This document shows, in pieces, positions 1 through 9,232 of a stretch of DNA of 64,000 nucleotides. Positions within the stretch are counted from its first letter, which is position 1, and each line of letters begins with the position of its first letter. This DNA is from Algoriphagus mannitolivorans DSM 15301 (GTDB lineage: Bacteria; Bacteroidota; Bacteroidia; Cytophagales; Cyclobacteriaceae). Below the pieces are notes generated by a model. That model was not told the DNA's origin, made no database searches, and saw only the letters and a list, made by a program, of their open reading frames with translations. Made by a program: the position numbers and the translations under genes. The DNA is taken from assembly GCF_000429425.1 (NCBI RefSeq), contig NZ_AUBV01000009.1, forward strand, positions 186,001-250,000, given 5' to 3'.

Positions 1-1430
1 TAAAAAAGCAAAAACTGTCGTTTTTTTGGTTCTGTGTACATGCAGTTCTCGGGATTTCTGCTGCATTTACCCCATATCCAATGATCTTGTTTTTTTATGT
101 GGCATTGGGGTACTCCTTTATTAATTTGTTTTGGATTCATTCTAGGCAAAGACCTAGACTGATAGCTGAAATTATCATTTATTTTGCCTCATTCGAAGCA
201 TTAGGAAGGTTGGCAGGTTCGGATCCTTTTCTTCCTTATGAACTTGGGAAATATATTCTCCTTTTTTTATGTCCTCTTGGATTGATATTAAGCAGAAATT
301 ATTCATGGAAAGGCATAATTGGTCTTGTTGTCCTCCTTTTGTCTATCCCTGCCGTGATTTTTGATGAAAGTGGATTGGTGACATTCAATGACTTGAAATT
401 TAATCTCTTAGGATTATTGAATATCGGAGTTGCGATTTGGTTTTTTTCCTCACTTAATATTTCACTCAAGCATCTGATTAATTGGTCGAAACTCATTGTT
501 TTACCCATTATTTCAGTTTTGATCCTTACAATTATTCGAACTCCGGATTTGGATGAGGTTGAGTTTTCATTAGGAGCCAACTTTGCCACTGCTGGTGGAT
601 TCGGCTCCAATCAAGTTTCGACAATTCTTGGATTGGGCGTCTTTATCATGGCGATCTGTTGGCTTTTAAATTACCGAGTCACCGGATTCAAATCTCTCGA
701 TCTGGTGATTTTGTGTTTGTTTACCGGGCAAGGATTACTGACCTTCTCCAGAGGAGGAATGATTGGAGCTTTTATTGCGATTGTGGTGGTCATGTATTAC
801 TTAGGAAAACTCAGTCAACAGGAAAGGCATAGATTGGGAATTCCCAATTTCAAAAAATATATCCTCCCGGTCACAATAGTCCTCATAGTCGTCATGAGCG
901 TCGCCAATATGGTAACAGGAGGGATGCTATTGTTGAGATATATGGGTGAAACCCAAGGAACACTTAGCGGTAGTGCAGAGAAAAATTTGAATAAAATCAC
1001 GACCAATCGCTCGGATATCTTTTTAGAAGATGTGGACCTTTTTCTGGAATATCCGATGCTGGGAGTAGGAGTAGGGGCCTCTACTTACTTGAGGCAGGAG
1101 TATAAAAATTATGCTCCGCATGTTGAACTTTCCAGATTGATAGCCGAACATGGATTTTTAGGAATTGTTATATTCTCCTTATTTATTTTGATTTACTTTT
1201 TGAATAGAAATCAGGCTCCTGATACCATCTCTAAAGGATTATTGATTGCCTTTTATTTTTTGGGTTTTTTGGCAACATTTCATTCGGCTACCAGAACTTA
1301 TATCACGCCCTTATTAATGGGGGTTTCCTGCGTGGTAATAGGCCAAAGTTCAAAAAAAAGCAATAAACCCCGACCGCATTCTGATCCTTCGAAGCTTGTT
1401 TTAGCGCAAAAGCCTCTCAAACAACTTTAA
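1..1430 (+). CDS. O-antigen ligase/polymerase family membrane protein (5' partial)
   Basis: Polytopic inner-membrane protein of the Wzy_C/O-antigen ligase superfamily, which joins polyisoprenyl-linked glycan to lipid A-core or polymerises repeat units on the periplasmic face. About ten hydrophobic segments are visible. Numbered from the ATG at 81, a SRGG motif lies near residue 223. A large loop then carries the family's signature: a YPMLGVGVGA stretch followed by a His in APHVELSRLIAEHG. The first ATG is at 81, but the frame stays open to the left edge and encodes a hydrophobic helix that runs straight into this start, so the gene probably begins outside the window. The C-terminus is basic and cytoplasmic. 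It leads a tight row of glycosyltransferases. Ligase and polymerase cannot be told apart by sequence alone. Confidence 0.85.
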   Translation, partial: KKQKLSFFWFCVHAVLGISAAFTPYPMILFFYVALGYSFINLFWIHSRQRPRLIAEIIIYFASFEALGRLAGSDPFLPYELGKYILLFLCPLGLILSRNYSWKGIIGLVVLLLSIPAVIFDESGLVTFNDLKFNLLGLLNIGVAIWFFSSLNISLKHLINWSKLIVLPIISVLILTIIRTPDLDEVEFSLGANFATAGGFGSNQVSTILGLGVFIMAICWLLNYRVTGFKSLDLVILCLFTGQGLLTFSRGGMIGAFIAIVVVMYYLGKLSQQERHRLGIPNFKKYILPVTIVLIVVMSVANMVTGGMLLLRYMGETQGTLSGSAEKNLNKITTNRSDIFLEDVDLFLEYPMLGVGVGASTYLRQEYKNYAPHVELSRLIAEHGFLGIVIFSLFILIYFLNRNQAPDTISKGLLIAFYFLGFLATFHSATRTYITPLLMGVSCVVIGQSSKKSNKPRPHSDPSKLVLAQKPLKQL

Positions 1431-1450
1431 ATGGTATTTCTAATCCACCC

Positions 1451-2617
1451 ATGAAGATTTTTGCTTACAATGACTTCATCCTGAAGGAATATGAATCGAA
1501 CATTTATGGAGATGACTCCCATGTTCTTTTTATTGATCATACGGGCACCCAATACTTCGAAAAGTACCTACTAGGTTCAAGGGTAAAAAGCTCTCCCCAA
1601 AAAGGATATTATCTGGTTAAAGATGGAAGTGAAAAAATCCTGCCTCTACCAAATTATTCTTCAGTGTCTGATTTTCTCAAAAGGCCGGGCTTATTTGGTG
1701 AAGCCAGAAAGATCCTTAAGCCTAGGATTTTTCAATTTGATGTTTTTTGGCTTACATGGCCACACCCCATTAGTTTCTTGATCCTTCTCCTAATTGGAAA
1801 GGATAAACCTAAGGTTCTTTTTATCAGACAAAATTTGGAAGCACTTATTCAAGTTAGGTATAGTGGAATTCAAAGAAAGATGGGGCTATGGTTTACCAAA
1901 TTGATGTATGCCTATGCCAAAAGATTTCACCCCGAAGCTTTGATCGTTACAGTTGGTGAGGAAATGTATAAAATCATGCGGGGCCAATTTCAAAAGGTCC
2001 ACTTGATCAGTGATTGTATTGTTCCTTCTGAAGTAGCTCAAGCTCCCAGAAAATTTCCTCAAGAAAAGTTAAAGTTGATTTTCGTTGGGCGACTCGAGGC
2101 AGAAAAAGGTATCCCTGTTTTGCTGCACGCTTTAAAAATTCTTCGGGAAAAGTTCCTTCTTCAATTAACCATAGTGGGAGAGGGAGCCTGTCAGCATGAA
2201 ATTGACCAAATAATTGCTGCAGAATCCCTTTCGGAAGAGGTAGTTCTTTTAGGGTATGTGCCCTTCGGTGAGCAGCTTTTTGAACTGTATAAATCTCACC
2301 ATCTGATGGTAATTTCCTCGTATAGTGAGGGGCTTCCAAAAATCATCAATGAAGCCAGAGCTTTTGCTTTACCGATCGTTTCTACGGAAGTGGGAGGTAT
2401 TGCAAAAGAACTGAGAAATGAAAACACCGTGATTTTTTCTCCACCCGGAGATGCCTTACGCCTTGCCCAGGGGATAGAAAAAATCTGGACAGACAAATTT
2501 CTTTACGAGAAAATCTCCAGAAATCTTTCAGAAGAATTTAAAGCCAATTCTTTAGAGTATTGGAGCGGGAAATTCGCATCTCTGGTTCGGGCTCACGTTA
2601 AGAATCAACAAAATTAA
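1451..2617 (+). CDS. Glycosyltransferase family 4 (GT-B fold)
   Basis: Cytoplasmic retaining glycosyltransferase that transfers a sugar from a nucleotide donor onto the growing lipid-linked glycan. The C-terminal Rossmann half is clear: FVGRLEAEKGIPVLLHAL, VGEG, then the nucleotide-sugar-binding EX7E pair (E293 and E301) in SEGLPKIINEARAFALP, followed by VSTEVGG. The N-terminal half (about 190 residues) is divergent, as is usual for acceptor-binding domains. At 388 residues it has normal family length. It starts 20 bp after the ligase gene and ends 5 bp before the next transferase, so it is co-transcribed. Donor and acceptor cannot be read from the sequence. Confidence 0.88.
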   Translation: MKIFAYNDFILKEYESNIYGDDSHVLFIDHTGTQYFEKYLLGSRVKSSPQKGYYLVKDGSEKILPLPNYSSVSDFLKRPGLFGEARKILKPRIFQFDVFWLTWPHPISFLILLLIGKDKPKVLFIRQNLEALIQVRYSGIQRKMGLWFTKLMYAYAKRFHPEALIVTVGEEMYKIMRGQFQKVHLISDCIVPSEVAQAPRKFPQEKLKLIFVGRLEAEKGIPVLLHALKILREKFLLQLTIVGEGACQHEIDQIIAAESLSEEVVLLGYVPFGEQLFELYKSHHLMVISSYSEGLPKIINEARAFALPIVSTEVGGIAKELRNENTVIFSPPGDALRLAQGIEKIWTDKFLYEKISRNLSEEFKANSLEYWSGKFASLVRAHVKNQQN

Positions 2618-2622
2618 CAAGA

Positions 2623-3411
2623 ATGGATGCTTTGGTTTCAATTGTGGTTCCAGTCTATAATACAGAGAAGTATGTTTCTGAAACAATCAACTCGATAACC
2701 AGGCAAAGCTATTCAAATTGGGAGTTGATTTTGGTTGACGATTGTTCTACTGACCATTCATTCGAGATTTGCAACTCCTTTGCTCAAAAGGACTCCAGAA
2801 TTAAGGCACTCAGGCTGGCCAACAACTCGGGAGCATTGGCAGCGAGAAATAAAGGGATTGAACTTTCAAAAGGGAAGTATCTTTGTTTTTTGGACTCCGA
2901 TGACACTTTCGAACCCAATAAGTTGGAGATTCAGGTGGATTTTATGAAAAAATTTGAACATGCTGTCTCTTTTACAATGTTTCAAAGAATCACCGAATCA
3001 GGGGAGTTTTTGGGGAAAAGCAATGTTCCTTTCAATACCAGGATCGGATATAAAGACTTGTTGGGAAACCCGGCATTTTCAATCATTACGCTAATGATTG
3101 ATAAAGAAAAAGTCACGGTGCCTCTTGTTCAGGAAGATTTGGTGAAAGCTGAAGATTATGTGTTTCATCTAAGAATCCTAAAGCAAGGCGTGGATGCATT
3201 CGGAATCAATCAGCCTTTGTCAAATTACCGTTATAGGCCAGGCTCTCAATCCACTTCTTTCTTTGGTAATTCTGCTGACCTATGGAAAGTTCTGAGTAAA
3301 GTTGAAAAGCTTCCAATTCATATGGCTTCGTTTTATTTTGGACGATACTTGGTCAAAGGAATTGGCAAACGACTTACTTTATTCAAACAAGTCATTTCAA
3401 AAAAGGGATGA
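2623..3411 (+). CDS. Glycosyltransferase family 2 (GT-A fold)
   Basis: Inverting glycosyltransferase of the GT2 type. The N-terminus shows the canonical order SIVVPVYN, ILVDDCSTD (first Asp pair), an ARNKGIELSKGKY segment, and FLDSDD (metal-binding DxD) near residue 91. The usual ED acid lies at about residue 179 in KAEDYVFHLRIL. The C-terminal 60 residues are basic and amphipathic, consistent with peripheral membrane attachment. It overlaps the next gene by ATGA, so translation is probably coupled. Sugar specificity is unknown. Confidence 0.88.
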   Translation: MDALVSIVVPVYNTEKYVSETINSITRQSYSNWELILVDDCSTDHSFEICNSFAQKDSRIKALRLANNSGALAARNKGIELSKGKYLCFLDSDDTFEPNKLEIQVDFMKKFEHAVSFTMFQRITESGEFLGKSNVPFNTRIGYKDLLGNPAFSIITLMIDKEKVTVPLVQEDLVKAEDYVFHLRILKQGVDAFGINQPLSNYRYRPGSQSTSFFGNSADLWKVLSKVEKLPIHMASFYFGRYLVKGIGKRLTLFKQVISKKG

Positions 3412-4484
3412 ATTTTTTCCAAAAAGTACAAGGGAAAAGCAGAGCGATTTTCCGAAAAAGTAAGAATAAGGCCTATGGAATTATTGATTATTTTTTTCCG
3501 ATTCAGACCAAGGAATTGGCAGGGAAAAGAATTTTCTCTTTGGGATATGCTTATCCAGATGAATTGTTTGTCGAAAATATACCTGAAAAAAACACCATTT
3601 GGGCTGAAGTAATCCCGGGTTTGACGGAGACCTATCGATTTGATCAGGAAGACGAATATTACCGGATGTATCAAAAGGCTAGATTCGCATTCACCTGGAA
3701 AAAAGGTGGATGGGATTGTCTTAGACATTATGAAATAATCGCCAACGGATGTCTTCCTGTTTTTAGAGGTATTGAGAATTGTCCCAAAGGGACTTTGGAG
3801 CATTTTCCAAAGGAACTCCTTCAGGAAATTAACGAAAAGTTGCTTCCATGGAAAGGAACCAAGACTCAAGAATCGGAGTATCAAAGGCTTTCTGTTGAAC
3901 TCTTAGCCTATTCCAAAAATCATTTGAGTTGTTCTGGGCTTGGAAGATCTGTTTTCAAGATGTTTGGCTTAGAAAAAGCACCTTCAATTTTACTGTTGAC
4001 CTGTGATCCTCGGCCAAACTATTCCAGAGAATTTGCCTTCATTGGACTGAATAAAGAGGCAAAAAAATCAGGTGGGATCTGTATTTCTTATCCAAGATTG
4101 AATGCCGTTTATGAGGATTTTCCAAAAGAAAAAGCATCTCAACTATACGGTCGGGGGTTTGGTTATACCCGAAAAATTGAAGCCCAGGCCGGAGAATCTC
4201 AACAGGATTGGGACGACGACAAAATCAGGAAAAGTATCCTCGACAAAAATTGGGATCTTGTTTTGTACGGAAAAGTAGGTTTGGACGAAGGTGTATTGGG
4301 ATCATTGCCCAATCTTCCGTTTTGGTCTGAAGTATCTTCGGTTTATTCAAAAAATCAAATCGGGTTTTTGTATGGTGGTGATCATTCCCACAATTTGTCA
4401 GAACGAAGCAGCCCCTATACCCGTCACCTGCTGTCACACAGTAAACATGGAATTTGTTTGGTTAGAGAATTGGAATTGCCTTGA
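3408..4484 (+). CDS. Putative glycosyltransferase, exostosin-like region (unassigned family)
   Basis: This 358-residue protein lacks the standard GT2 or GT4 motifs. One segment, near residues 103-121 (KGGWDCLRHYEIIANGCLPV), resembles the GT47/exostosin pattern in which a family is spotted by 'E..A.GC.PV', here with an Ile in place of the first Ala. The remainder is unfamiliar. The N-terminus is strongly basic (KVQGKSRAIFRKSKNK), suggesting association with the membrane or with lipid-linked substrate. It overlaps both neighbours by 4 bp (ATGA before, TTGA after) inside the glycosyltransferase operon. Its location supports a role in glycan synthesis; the reaction is not known. Confidence 0.55.
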   Translation: MNFFQKVQGKSRAIFRKSKNKAYGIIDYFFPIQTKELAGKRIFSLGYAYPDELFVENIPEKNTIWAEVIPGLTETYRFDQEDEYYRMYQKARFAFTWKKGGWDCLRHYEIIANGCLPVFRGIENCPKGTLEHFPKELLQEINEKLLPWKGTKTQESEYQRLSVELLAYSKNHLSCSGLGRSVFKMFGLEKAPSILLLTCDPRPNYSREFAFIGLNKEAKKSGGICISYPRLNAVYEDFPKEKASQLYGRGFGYTRKIEAQAGESQQDWDDDKIRKSILDKNWDLVLYGKVGLDEGVLGSLPNLPFWSEVSSVYSKNQIGFLYGGDHSHNLSERSSPYTRHLLSHSKHGICLVRELELP

Positions 4485-5392
4485 AAAAATTTGAATTGCC
4501 TATAGTTTTTTGTTCTGACAGCAATTTCACAGAACATGTCGCAGTTACTATTTTATCCATAGTAAAATCAAATCCTGAATTTTCTTTTGATTTCCATCTA
4601 ATTTCTTCGGAATCAAACCTTTCAAAACTTTCCAAACTAGAGCGGCTTAGTGAGGATTATAACTCAAACTTCCAATCACATCATCCGGATTTTTCTGTTT
4701 TTGATGCCTTCCCAAAGGTCCATCATTTAAATCTTGCCTGTTACTATAGACTGCTCGCGCCTAAGCTCATCCAAGAAAAGAATTACCTGTATCTGGATAT
4801 CGATATCATAGTTAGTGGAGATTTATCAGTTTTCCTGAAATTCTTACATTCCAAATTTGTCTTGGCCGCTGCTGCAGATCCTGTTTACCGCTGGGAAGAC
4901 GACTTAGGAATGAGTCCTGAAAGCCTCTATTTTAATTCAGGAGTAATGCTGGTCAACAGAGAAAAATGGAATTCAGAAAAAATTACCGAAAGAGTCATGG
5001 AGTATATTGCCAGCCATCCTTCTACGATTAGATTCGGAGATCAATGTGCTCTCAACGCCATCCTAGATGGGAAATTTGAAGAATTACCTCCTGCTTTAAA
5101 TCAACAGGCTATCATTTTTAGAAACGATATTCCAAAAATGGAAAAAATATGGACTCGGGAAGAGATTGAGGAGGCAATCAATAATCCCGTGGTCATTCAC
5201 TTCACTGGACCCAGTAAACCTTGGCAATATCAATGCTCACATCCTGAAAAGGGGCGCTATTGGGATTTTCAAAAATGGTCTCCTTTTAAAAGAAATTTCC
5301 CTGAGGGTATGAAAAGACTGGATTACCTCAAAATTTTGATCCCGAATTCTTTTAAGAAAAAATTAAAGGAGATTTTTAGCCGAAAAAAGTAA
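4481..5392 (+). CDS. Glycosyltransferase family 8
   Basis: Retaining GT8 enzyme, related to the LPS galactosyl/glucosyltransferases WaaI/WaaJ. Visible features in order: LPIVFCSDSNF with the nucleotide-binding strand, CYYRLLAPKL, the metal-binding DxD in YLYLDIDIIVSGD near residue 106, FNSGVMLVN, FGDQCALNAIL, and the C-terminal HFTGPSKPWQY signature. The length of 303 residues is typical. The start is a TTG inside the stop of the preceding gene, giving coupled translation. The last 17 bases overlap the convergent membrane-protein gene. Acceptor unknown. Confidence 0.88.
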   Translation: MKKFELPIVFCSDSNFTEHVAVTILSIVKSNPEFSFDFHLISSESNLSKLSKLERLSEDYNSNFQSHHPDFSVFDAFPKVHHLNLACYYRLLAPKLIQEKNYLYLDIDIIVSGDLSVFLKFLHSKFVLAAAADPVYRWEDDLGMSPESLYFNSGVMLVNREKWNSEKITERVMEYIASHPSTIRFGDQCALNAILDGKFEELPPALNQQAIIFRNDIPKMEKIWTREEIEEAINNPVVIHFTGPSKPWQYQCSHPEKGRYWDFQKWSPFKRNFPEGMKRLDYLKILIPNSFKKKLKEIFSRKK

Positions 5393-6611
5393 GCCAAACC
5401 GGACTTGTATGAATCATTTTCCAATACGTCATTATTCCATACAGGGATAAAAGACCCAGACTAACCTGGTTTATTAGATTCCAATTTTTGTTCTTCAATC
5501 GCTTTATTCCAAGATTAAAGGCCACAATTCCGATTAGGAAAATTGGGGCAAGCCAACGGATTTCTATGTAGGAAATGATGATCAAACTGAAAATGCACAT
5601 CATCGCAAGTTGACCAATGCCAACGAAATAGTTTCCAAGGGAAGGTTTCTTAAAGTTGATCACAAAGACCAAAATTGGAAAGAAGATGGGCAATCCAATA
5701 TTCCGAAATCCTGCTTTGATCAAAAAAAGAAAGTCCTTGACAAACTCTTTTAGGGTCAACTTTACATCAAAAAAAATGGATTCGGAGAATGATCGGGGAA
5801 GTGAATTTTCCCCATTTTGATCTAAATATGCCCTGGTTTCTTCCCAGGTAACATGACTGAATTCCGGTATTTCATGAGCATTGGCTTTAAGCTGGGAAAG
5901 ATATTGCCGCTGAGTCCAGGTACAATTCATCTGCTTGTTTTCAATATTCTTATTATCATACCCTATTTTGCCTTGATGGATCAATGGTGGTAAGTTTAAA
6001 ACAAACCAAAATATCGACGAACCGATTAGAATCTTCATCCCAGAATAAAATTGGTATTTATCTCTGAAAATGAGCAACAAAGCAGTGGCCACCAATGGGA
6101 AATAAATGATGGAAAACTCTCTTGTAAAAAATGCCGAAACCAGGGAAAAATAGGCATATGCTGGCAATTCCTTTTGATATCCTTCCATGACCAGGTAGCT
6201 TTCAAAAAGAAAAACTACAAGAAAGCAAAAAAGCAGAGTGTCATTGGTCCCTATCAAGAAAGATCCTGATGCGATATAAAATGCCAAATGAGGCCCTGCA
6301 AAGGAGTTTCGCATGAGACTTTTTCGACTTAGATAAACCCAGATAAAAATGCTTCCTATAAGACTGATTAGCCTTAAAGCGATAAAATTTGGTAAAATAA
6401 GAGAGAGCGGATAGGCTAGAAGTCCATGAGGAACCGAAAAATTGGCTGAAGAAAAGAAAGAATAGAAGCCCATTTGTTTTCCTTCATCTAGATAGAGACT
6501 CATGAGTCCTTCATCTCCTAATCCTTCGGGCTGAAATACCAACCAAAATATTATGCCCAATACACAGTAAACCCCAATTGTAGCCGAACTTAAAAAAGAA
6601 ACTTTTGACAT
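5376..6611 (-). CDS. GT-C-like polytopic membrane protein
   Basis: Eleven or so hydrophobic helices and, just after the first one, an acidic pair in PEGLGDEGLMSLYLDEG. That arrangement is the hallmark of GT-C glycosyltransferases, which use polyprenyl-phosphate sugars on the outer face of the inner membrane. A soluble loop of about 90 residues (roughly 230-300) with WTQRQYLSQL lies mid-protein. It is transcribed against the preceding operon and divergently from the legionaminate-type operon. It resembles in architecture, though not obviously in sequence, the four GT-C-like proteins at 34-40 kb. Could be an oligosaccharide side-branch transferase. Confidence 0.6.
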   Translation of the reverse strand: MSKVSFLSSATIGVYCVLGIIFWLVFQPEGLGDEGLMSLYLDEGKQMGFYSFFSSANFSVPHGLLAYPLSLILPNFIALRLISLIGSIFIWVYLSRKSLMRNSFAGPHLAFYIASGSFLIGTNDTLLFCFLVVFLFESYLVMEGYQKELPAYAYFSLVSAFFTREFSIIYFPLVATALLLIFRDKYQFYSGMKILIGSSIFWFVLNLPPLIHQGKIGYDNKNIENKQMNCTWTQRQYLSQLKANAHEIPEFSHVTWEETRAYLDQNGENSLPRSFSESIFFDVKLTLKEFVKDFLFLIKAGFRNIGLPIFFPILVFVINFKKPSLGNYFVGIGQLAMMCIFSLIIISYIEIRWLAPIFLIGIVAFNLGIKRLKNKNWNLINQVSLGLLSLYGIMTYWKMIHTSPVWLTFFG

Positions 6612-6708
6612 ACCTGAATGGCAAATTCATTACAGCTCGTAAATCAACAAAATAATGCATTAAGTGTTTCTATTTTGCACCAAAGAAATTCCGATAATTA
6701 AATTTTAA
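6612..6708. promoter_or_regulatory. Divergent intergenic region between two operons
   Basis: This 97-bp AT-rich gap separates the start of the minus-strand membrane protein from the start of the CMP-nonulosonate operon and must contain promoters for both. A TATTTTGC box lies about 30 bp before the ATG at 6709. It is one base short of the Bacteroidota TAnnTTTG -7 consensus, so the call is weak. Confidence 0.3.
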
Positions 6709-7695
6709 ATGAGTTTTTTTCCTAAAGTATTGGTAATTGGTATCGGCTCGATCGGGGCTAGGCATGTCAACAACCTTCTGAATTTGGGTTATGGAAATAT
6801 CACCTTGGTAACTCGGCGGAAAGATTTTTCAAAAGATTGGCCAGAGTTAACGGTTTTTGAATCACTTGAATCGGCCCTCGCCCAAGGGGAATTTACACAT
6901 GCTGTAATCAGTAGTCCTACCTCAAGGCATATAACTGACTTAAACCTGGTTTTAAAAGCCGGGATCAAATATGTCTTCCTGGAAAAACCCTTGAGTCATT
7001 CTTGGGAAAATGTTGACGAGGTTATTCAACAAATATCTCCCGAACATAAAATTTCATTGGGATTCGATTTAAGATTTGACCCGGGCTTGATGAAAGTTCA
7101 AGAGTTAATTCGTTCTGGAGTTATTGGGCCGGTTTTTTCAGCGGTAGCATTTGTCGGACAATACCTTCCTGATTGGCGCCCTCATGAAGATTATAGACTA
7201 GGAAGTAGTGCCAAGATATCGGCTGGGGGAGGTGTTTTATTGGATCTGGTCCATGAGTTTGATTATCTCCATTGGTTATTGGGAAAGGCAAAAATGATCG
7301 GAGCTTTTTACCAGAATTCCCATTCTCTTGAAATTGAGACTGAGGATTTGGCGGATGTCCTTATAAAATTTGAATCCGGGGCACAGGCTACCGTTCATTT
7401 AGATTATCTGCAGAAGAAATTAGTCCGATATTGCCACTTGACTGGGGCTGGGGGTATCATCAGGTGGGACCTGGCTCAAAGAATGGTCTGTATAACCAAA
7501 ATCAATGGAGAAGAAAAAACATGGGATTTTAGCCAACATGAAAGGAATGATCGATTTGTAAAGATCATCAAAGCGTTCATAGAAAATACCCAAGAAGAAA
7601 ACTTGGCCTCTTTGCCCGATGGATTGAGTAGTTTAAAAATGGTGTTGGCTGCCAAGAAATCTTCAGAAACCTCTACTTTTGTCCATCTTTCCTAG
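6709..7695 (+). CDS. ptmF: Gfo/Idh/MocA family oxidoreductase (PtmF-like)
   Basis: NAD(P)-dependent sugar oxidoreductase. The N-terminal Rossmann fold has VIGIGSIGARHVNNL; the conserved EKP of the family is in VFLEKPLSHSW near residue 98, and the C-terminal alpha/beta domain contains GGGVLLDLVHEFDYLHW with the usual Asp/His pair. Length (328) is normal. It opens an operon whose gene content matches the Campylobacter legionaminic acid locus, where PtmF is a Gfo/Idh protein; its exact step there is not firmly settled as far as I recall. The symbol is by context and family, not by alignment. Confidence 0.75.
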   Translation: MSFFPKVLVIGIGSIGARHVNNLLNLGYGNITLVTRRKDFSKDWPELTVFESLESALAQGEFTHAVISSPTSRHITDLNLVLKAGIKYVFLEKPLSHSWENVDEVIQQISPEHKISLGFDLRFDPGLMKVQELIRSGVIGPVFSAVAFVGQYLPDWRPHEDYRLGSSAKISAGGGVLLDLVHEFDYLHWLLGKAKMIGAFYQNSHSLEIETEDLADVLIKFESGAQATVHLDYLQKKLVRYCHLTGAGGIIRWDLAQRMVCITKINGEEKTWDFSQHERNDRFVKIIKAFIENTQEENLASLPDGLSSLKMVLAAKKSSETSTFVHLS

Positions 7696-7734
7696 TTCCA
7701 AAGCAAAATACAAAGGAGAAATTTAGTTCAAGGT

Positions 7735-8430
7735 ATGATTCTCGCCACCATTTGTTGTAGAGGAGGCTCTAAAGGAGTTCCAAATAAAAATATTAAACTT
7801 TTAAACGGTCATCCGCTCATTCACCATACGATTAAGCAAGCCTTAGCTTCTAACCTTATCGATGAATTAATTGTATCCACCGATAGTGAGGAAATTGCCG
7901 AAATTGCCAAGGATGCCGGGGCGAAAGTTCCATTTTTGAGACCTTCCGATTTGGCATCAGATACTTCCAGTAAATGGCCGGTATTTGTTCATGCACTTGA
8001 ATTTTTTGAAAAAACAGAGGGCAAGGAAGTGAAATATTTGGTGGATTTGGACGTAACTGTTCCCTTAAAAACTCCGGAAGATATTGATGGATGTATTCAA
8101 ATGGCCTTGGATCATTCCGATGTGGAAGTGGTCATCACCGGTTATGAACCGGAAAGAAATCCATATTTCAACATGATGGAAGTTAGAACGGACGGTTTGG
8201 CCGAGATTGTAAAAAAATCATCCAAGCCTATAGTCAGGCGACAGGATGCCCCGGAAGTATACAGCCTTTCACCGGCTGCTTTTGTAATCAAGAAATCAGC
8301 CCTTTATCACTACCCCCATTGGAGTACAGCACCTTGCATGATTTATCCCATGCCCAGGGAAAGAGCAATAGATATTGACTCGGAGTTGGATTTTGAACTT
8401 ATAGAATTTTTGATCAACAGAAAAAAATGA
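7735..8430 (+). CDS. legF: CMP-nonulosonic acid (legionaminate-type) cytidylyltransferase
   Basis: Activates a nonulosonic acid (legionaminate, sialate or pseudaminate) with CTP to give the CMP-sugar donor. The N-terminal CTP-binding motif is RGGSKGVPNKNIK, followed by a STDSEEIAEIA segment, RPSDLASD and LDVTVPLKTPEDID. The C-terminal DIDSELDFELIEF contains the metal-binding aspartates. At 231 residues it is the short, single-domain form (NeuA/PtmB type). It overlaps the next gene by ATGA. Partner genes for a GDP-linked precursor further down favour legionaminate over sialic acid, but substrate cannot be proved from sequence. Confidence 0.88.
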   Translation: MILATICCRGGSKGVPNKNIKLLNGHPLIHHTIKQALASNLIDELIVSTDSEEIAEIAKDAGAKVPFLRPSDLASDTSSKWPVFVHALEFFEKTEGKEVKYLVDLDVTVPLKTPEDIDGCIQMALDHSDVEVVITGYEPERNPYFNMMEVRTDGLAEIVKKSSKPIVRRQDAPEVYSLSPAAFVIKKSALYHYPHWSTAPCMIYPMPRERAIDIDSELDFELIEFLINRKK

Positions 8431-9221
8431 AAGATATCTTTGACCTGAGTGAAAAGACGGTCCTCCTCACGGGAGGAGCAGGTCTACTGGGACCAGAAAT
8501 GGCGAGCGCACTTCTTCAGAAAGGTGCCCGAGTCATTTTAGCAGACATCAATGCTGAAAAATGTAACCAAATAGTTAGCGAGAGAGCTTGGGACCAAAAG
8601 ATGGTGAAAACCGTCTCCTTGGATGTCGCTTCCCAGGATTCCTGGAAAAACTCCGTGAATCAAATTGTTTCAGAATTTGGAAGAATTGACGTCCTCATCA
8701 ATGGTGCAGCTAGTACCAACCAATCTAAGACTGCAAATTTCGAGGCAGGATTTGAGAATTTTCCGGAAGAAGATTGGGATAGAATCATGGATATCAATCT
8801 AAAGGGTACATTTTTGGGCTGCCAAGTGGTTGGAAAACAAATGCTTCTTCAGCAAAAAGGCAGTATTATCAATGTTGCCAGCCTCTATGGTGTAGTTAGC
8901 CCAAATCATCGGATTTATCCGGGTACTGGTATTTTTCAGCCTGTGGCCTATAGTGTAAGCAAACATGGAGTAATCGCACTAACCAAATACTTGGCGACCC
9001 TTTGGGGGGATAAAGGAATTCGAGTAAACTCCTTGACACCAGGTGGAGTATGGAACCAACACGAAGGTCTTTTTTACGAACGATACAAGCAATTGAATCC
9101 TTCAGGAGATATGGCAGATAAATCAGACATGAATGGGGGAGTGGTCTTCCTGGCATCGGATGCCTCCAAACATGTCATTGGACATAATCTAATCATAGAC
9201 GGAGGGTATTCCGTCTGGTAA
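8427..9221 (+). CDS. ptmA: Short-chain dehydrogenase/reductase (PtmA-like)
   Basis: Classical [15 protein letters not shown] nucleotide-binding glycine motif, LDVAS, the NGAAS strand, catalytic Ser in INVASLYG, the YSVSKHG Tyr-Lys pair near residues 172-176, and a C-terminal [15 protein letters not shown]. Such SDRs (PtmA) accompany legionaminate biosynthesis genes in Campylobacter and many other bacteria. The insert between the catalytic Ser and Tyr ([14 protein letters not shown]) is longer than in housekeeping FabG. Translation is coupled to the cytidylyltransferase by a 4-bp overlap, and the next gene starts 11 bp downstream. Confidence 0.8.
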   Translation: MKDIFDLSEKTVLLTGGAGLLGPEMASALLQKGARVILADINAEKCNQIVSERAWDQKMVKTVSLDVASQDSWKNSVNQIVSEFGRIDVLINGAASTNQSKTANFEAGFENFPEEDWDRIMDINLKGTFLGCQVVGKQMLLQQKGSIINVASLYGVVSPNHRIYPGTGIFQPVAYSVSKHGVIALTKYLATLWGDKGIRVNSLTPGGVWNQHEGLFYERYKQLNPSGDMADKSDMNGGVVFLASDASKHVIGHNLIIDGGYSVW

Positions 9222-9232
9222 TCAATTTTTAT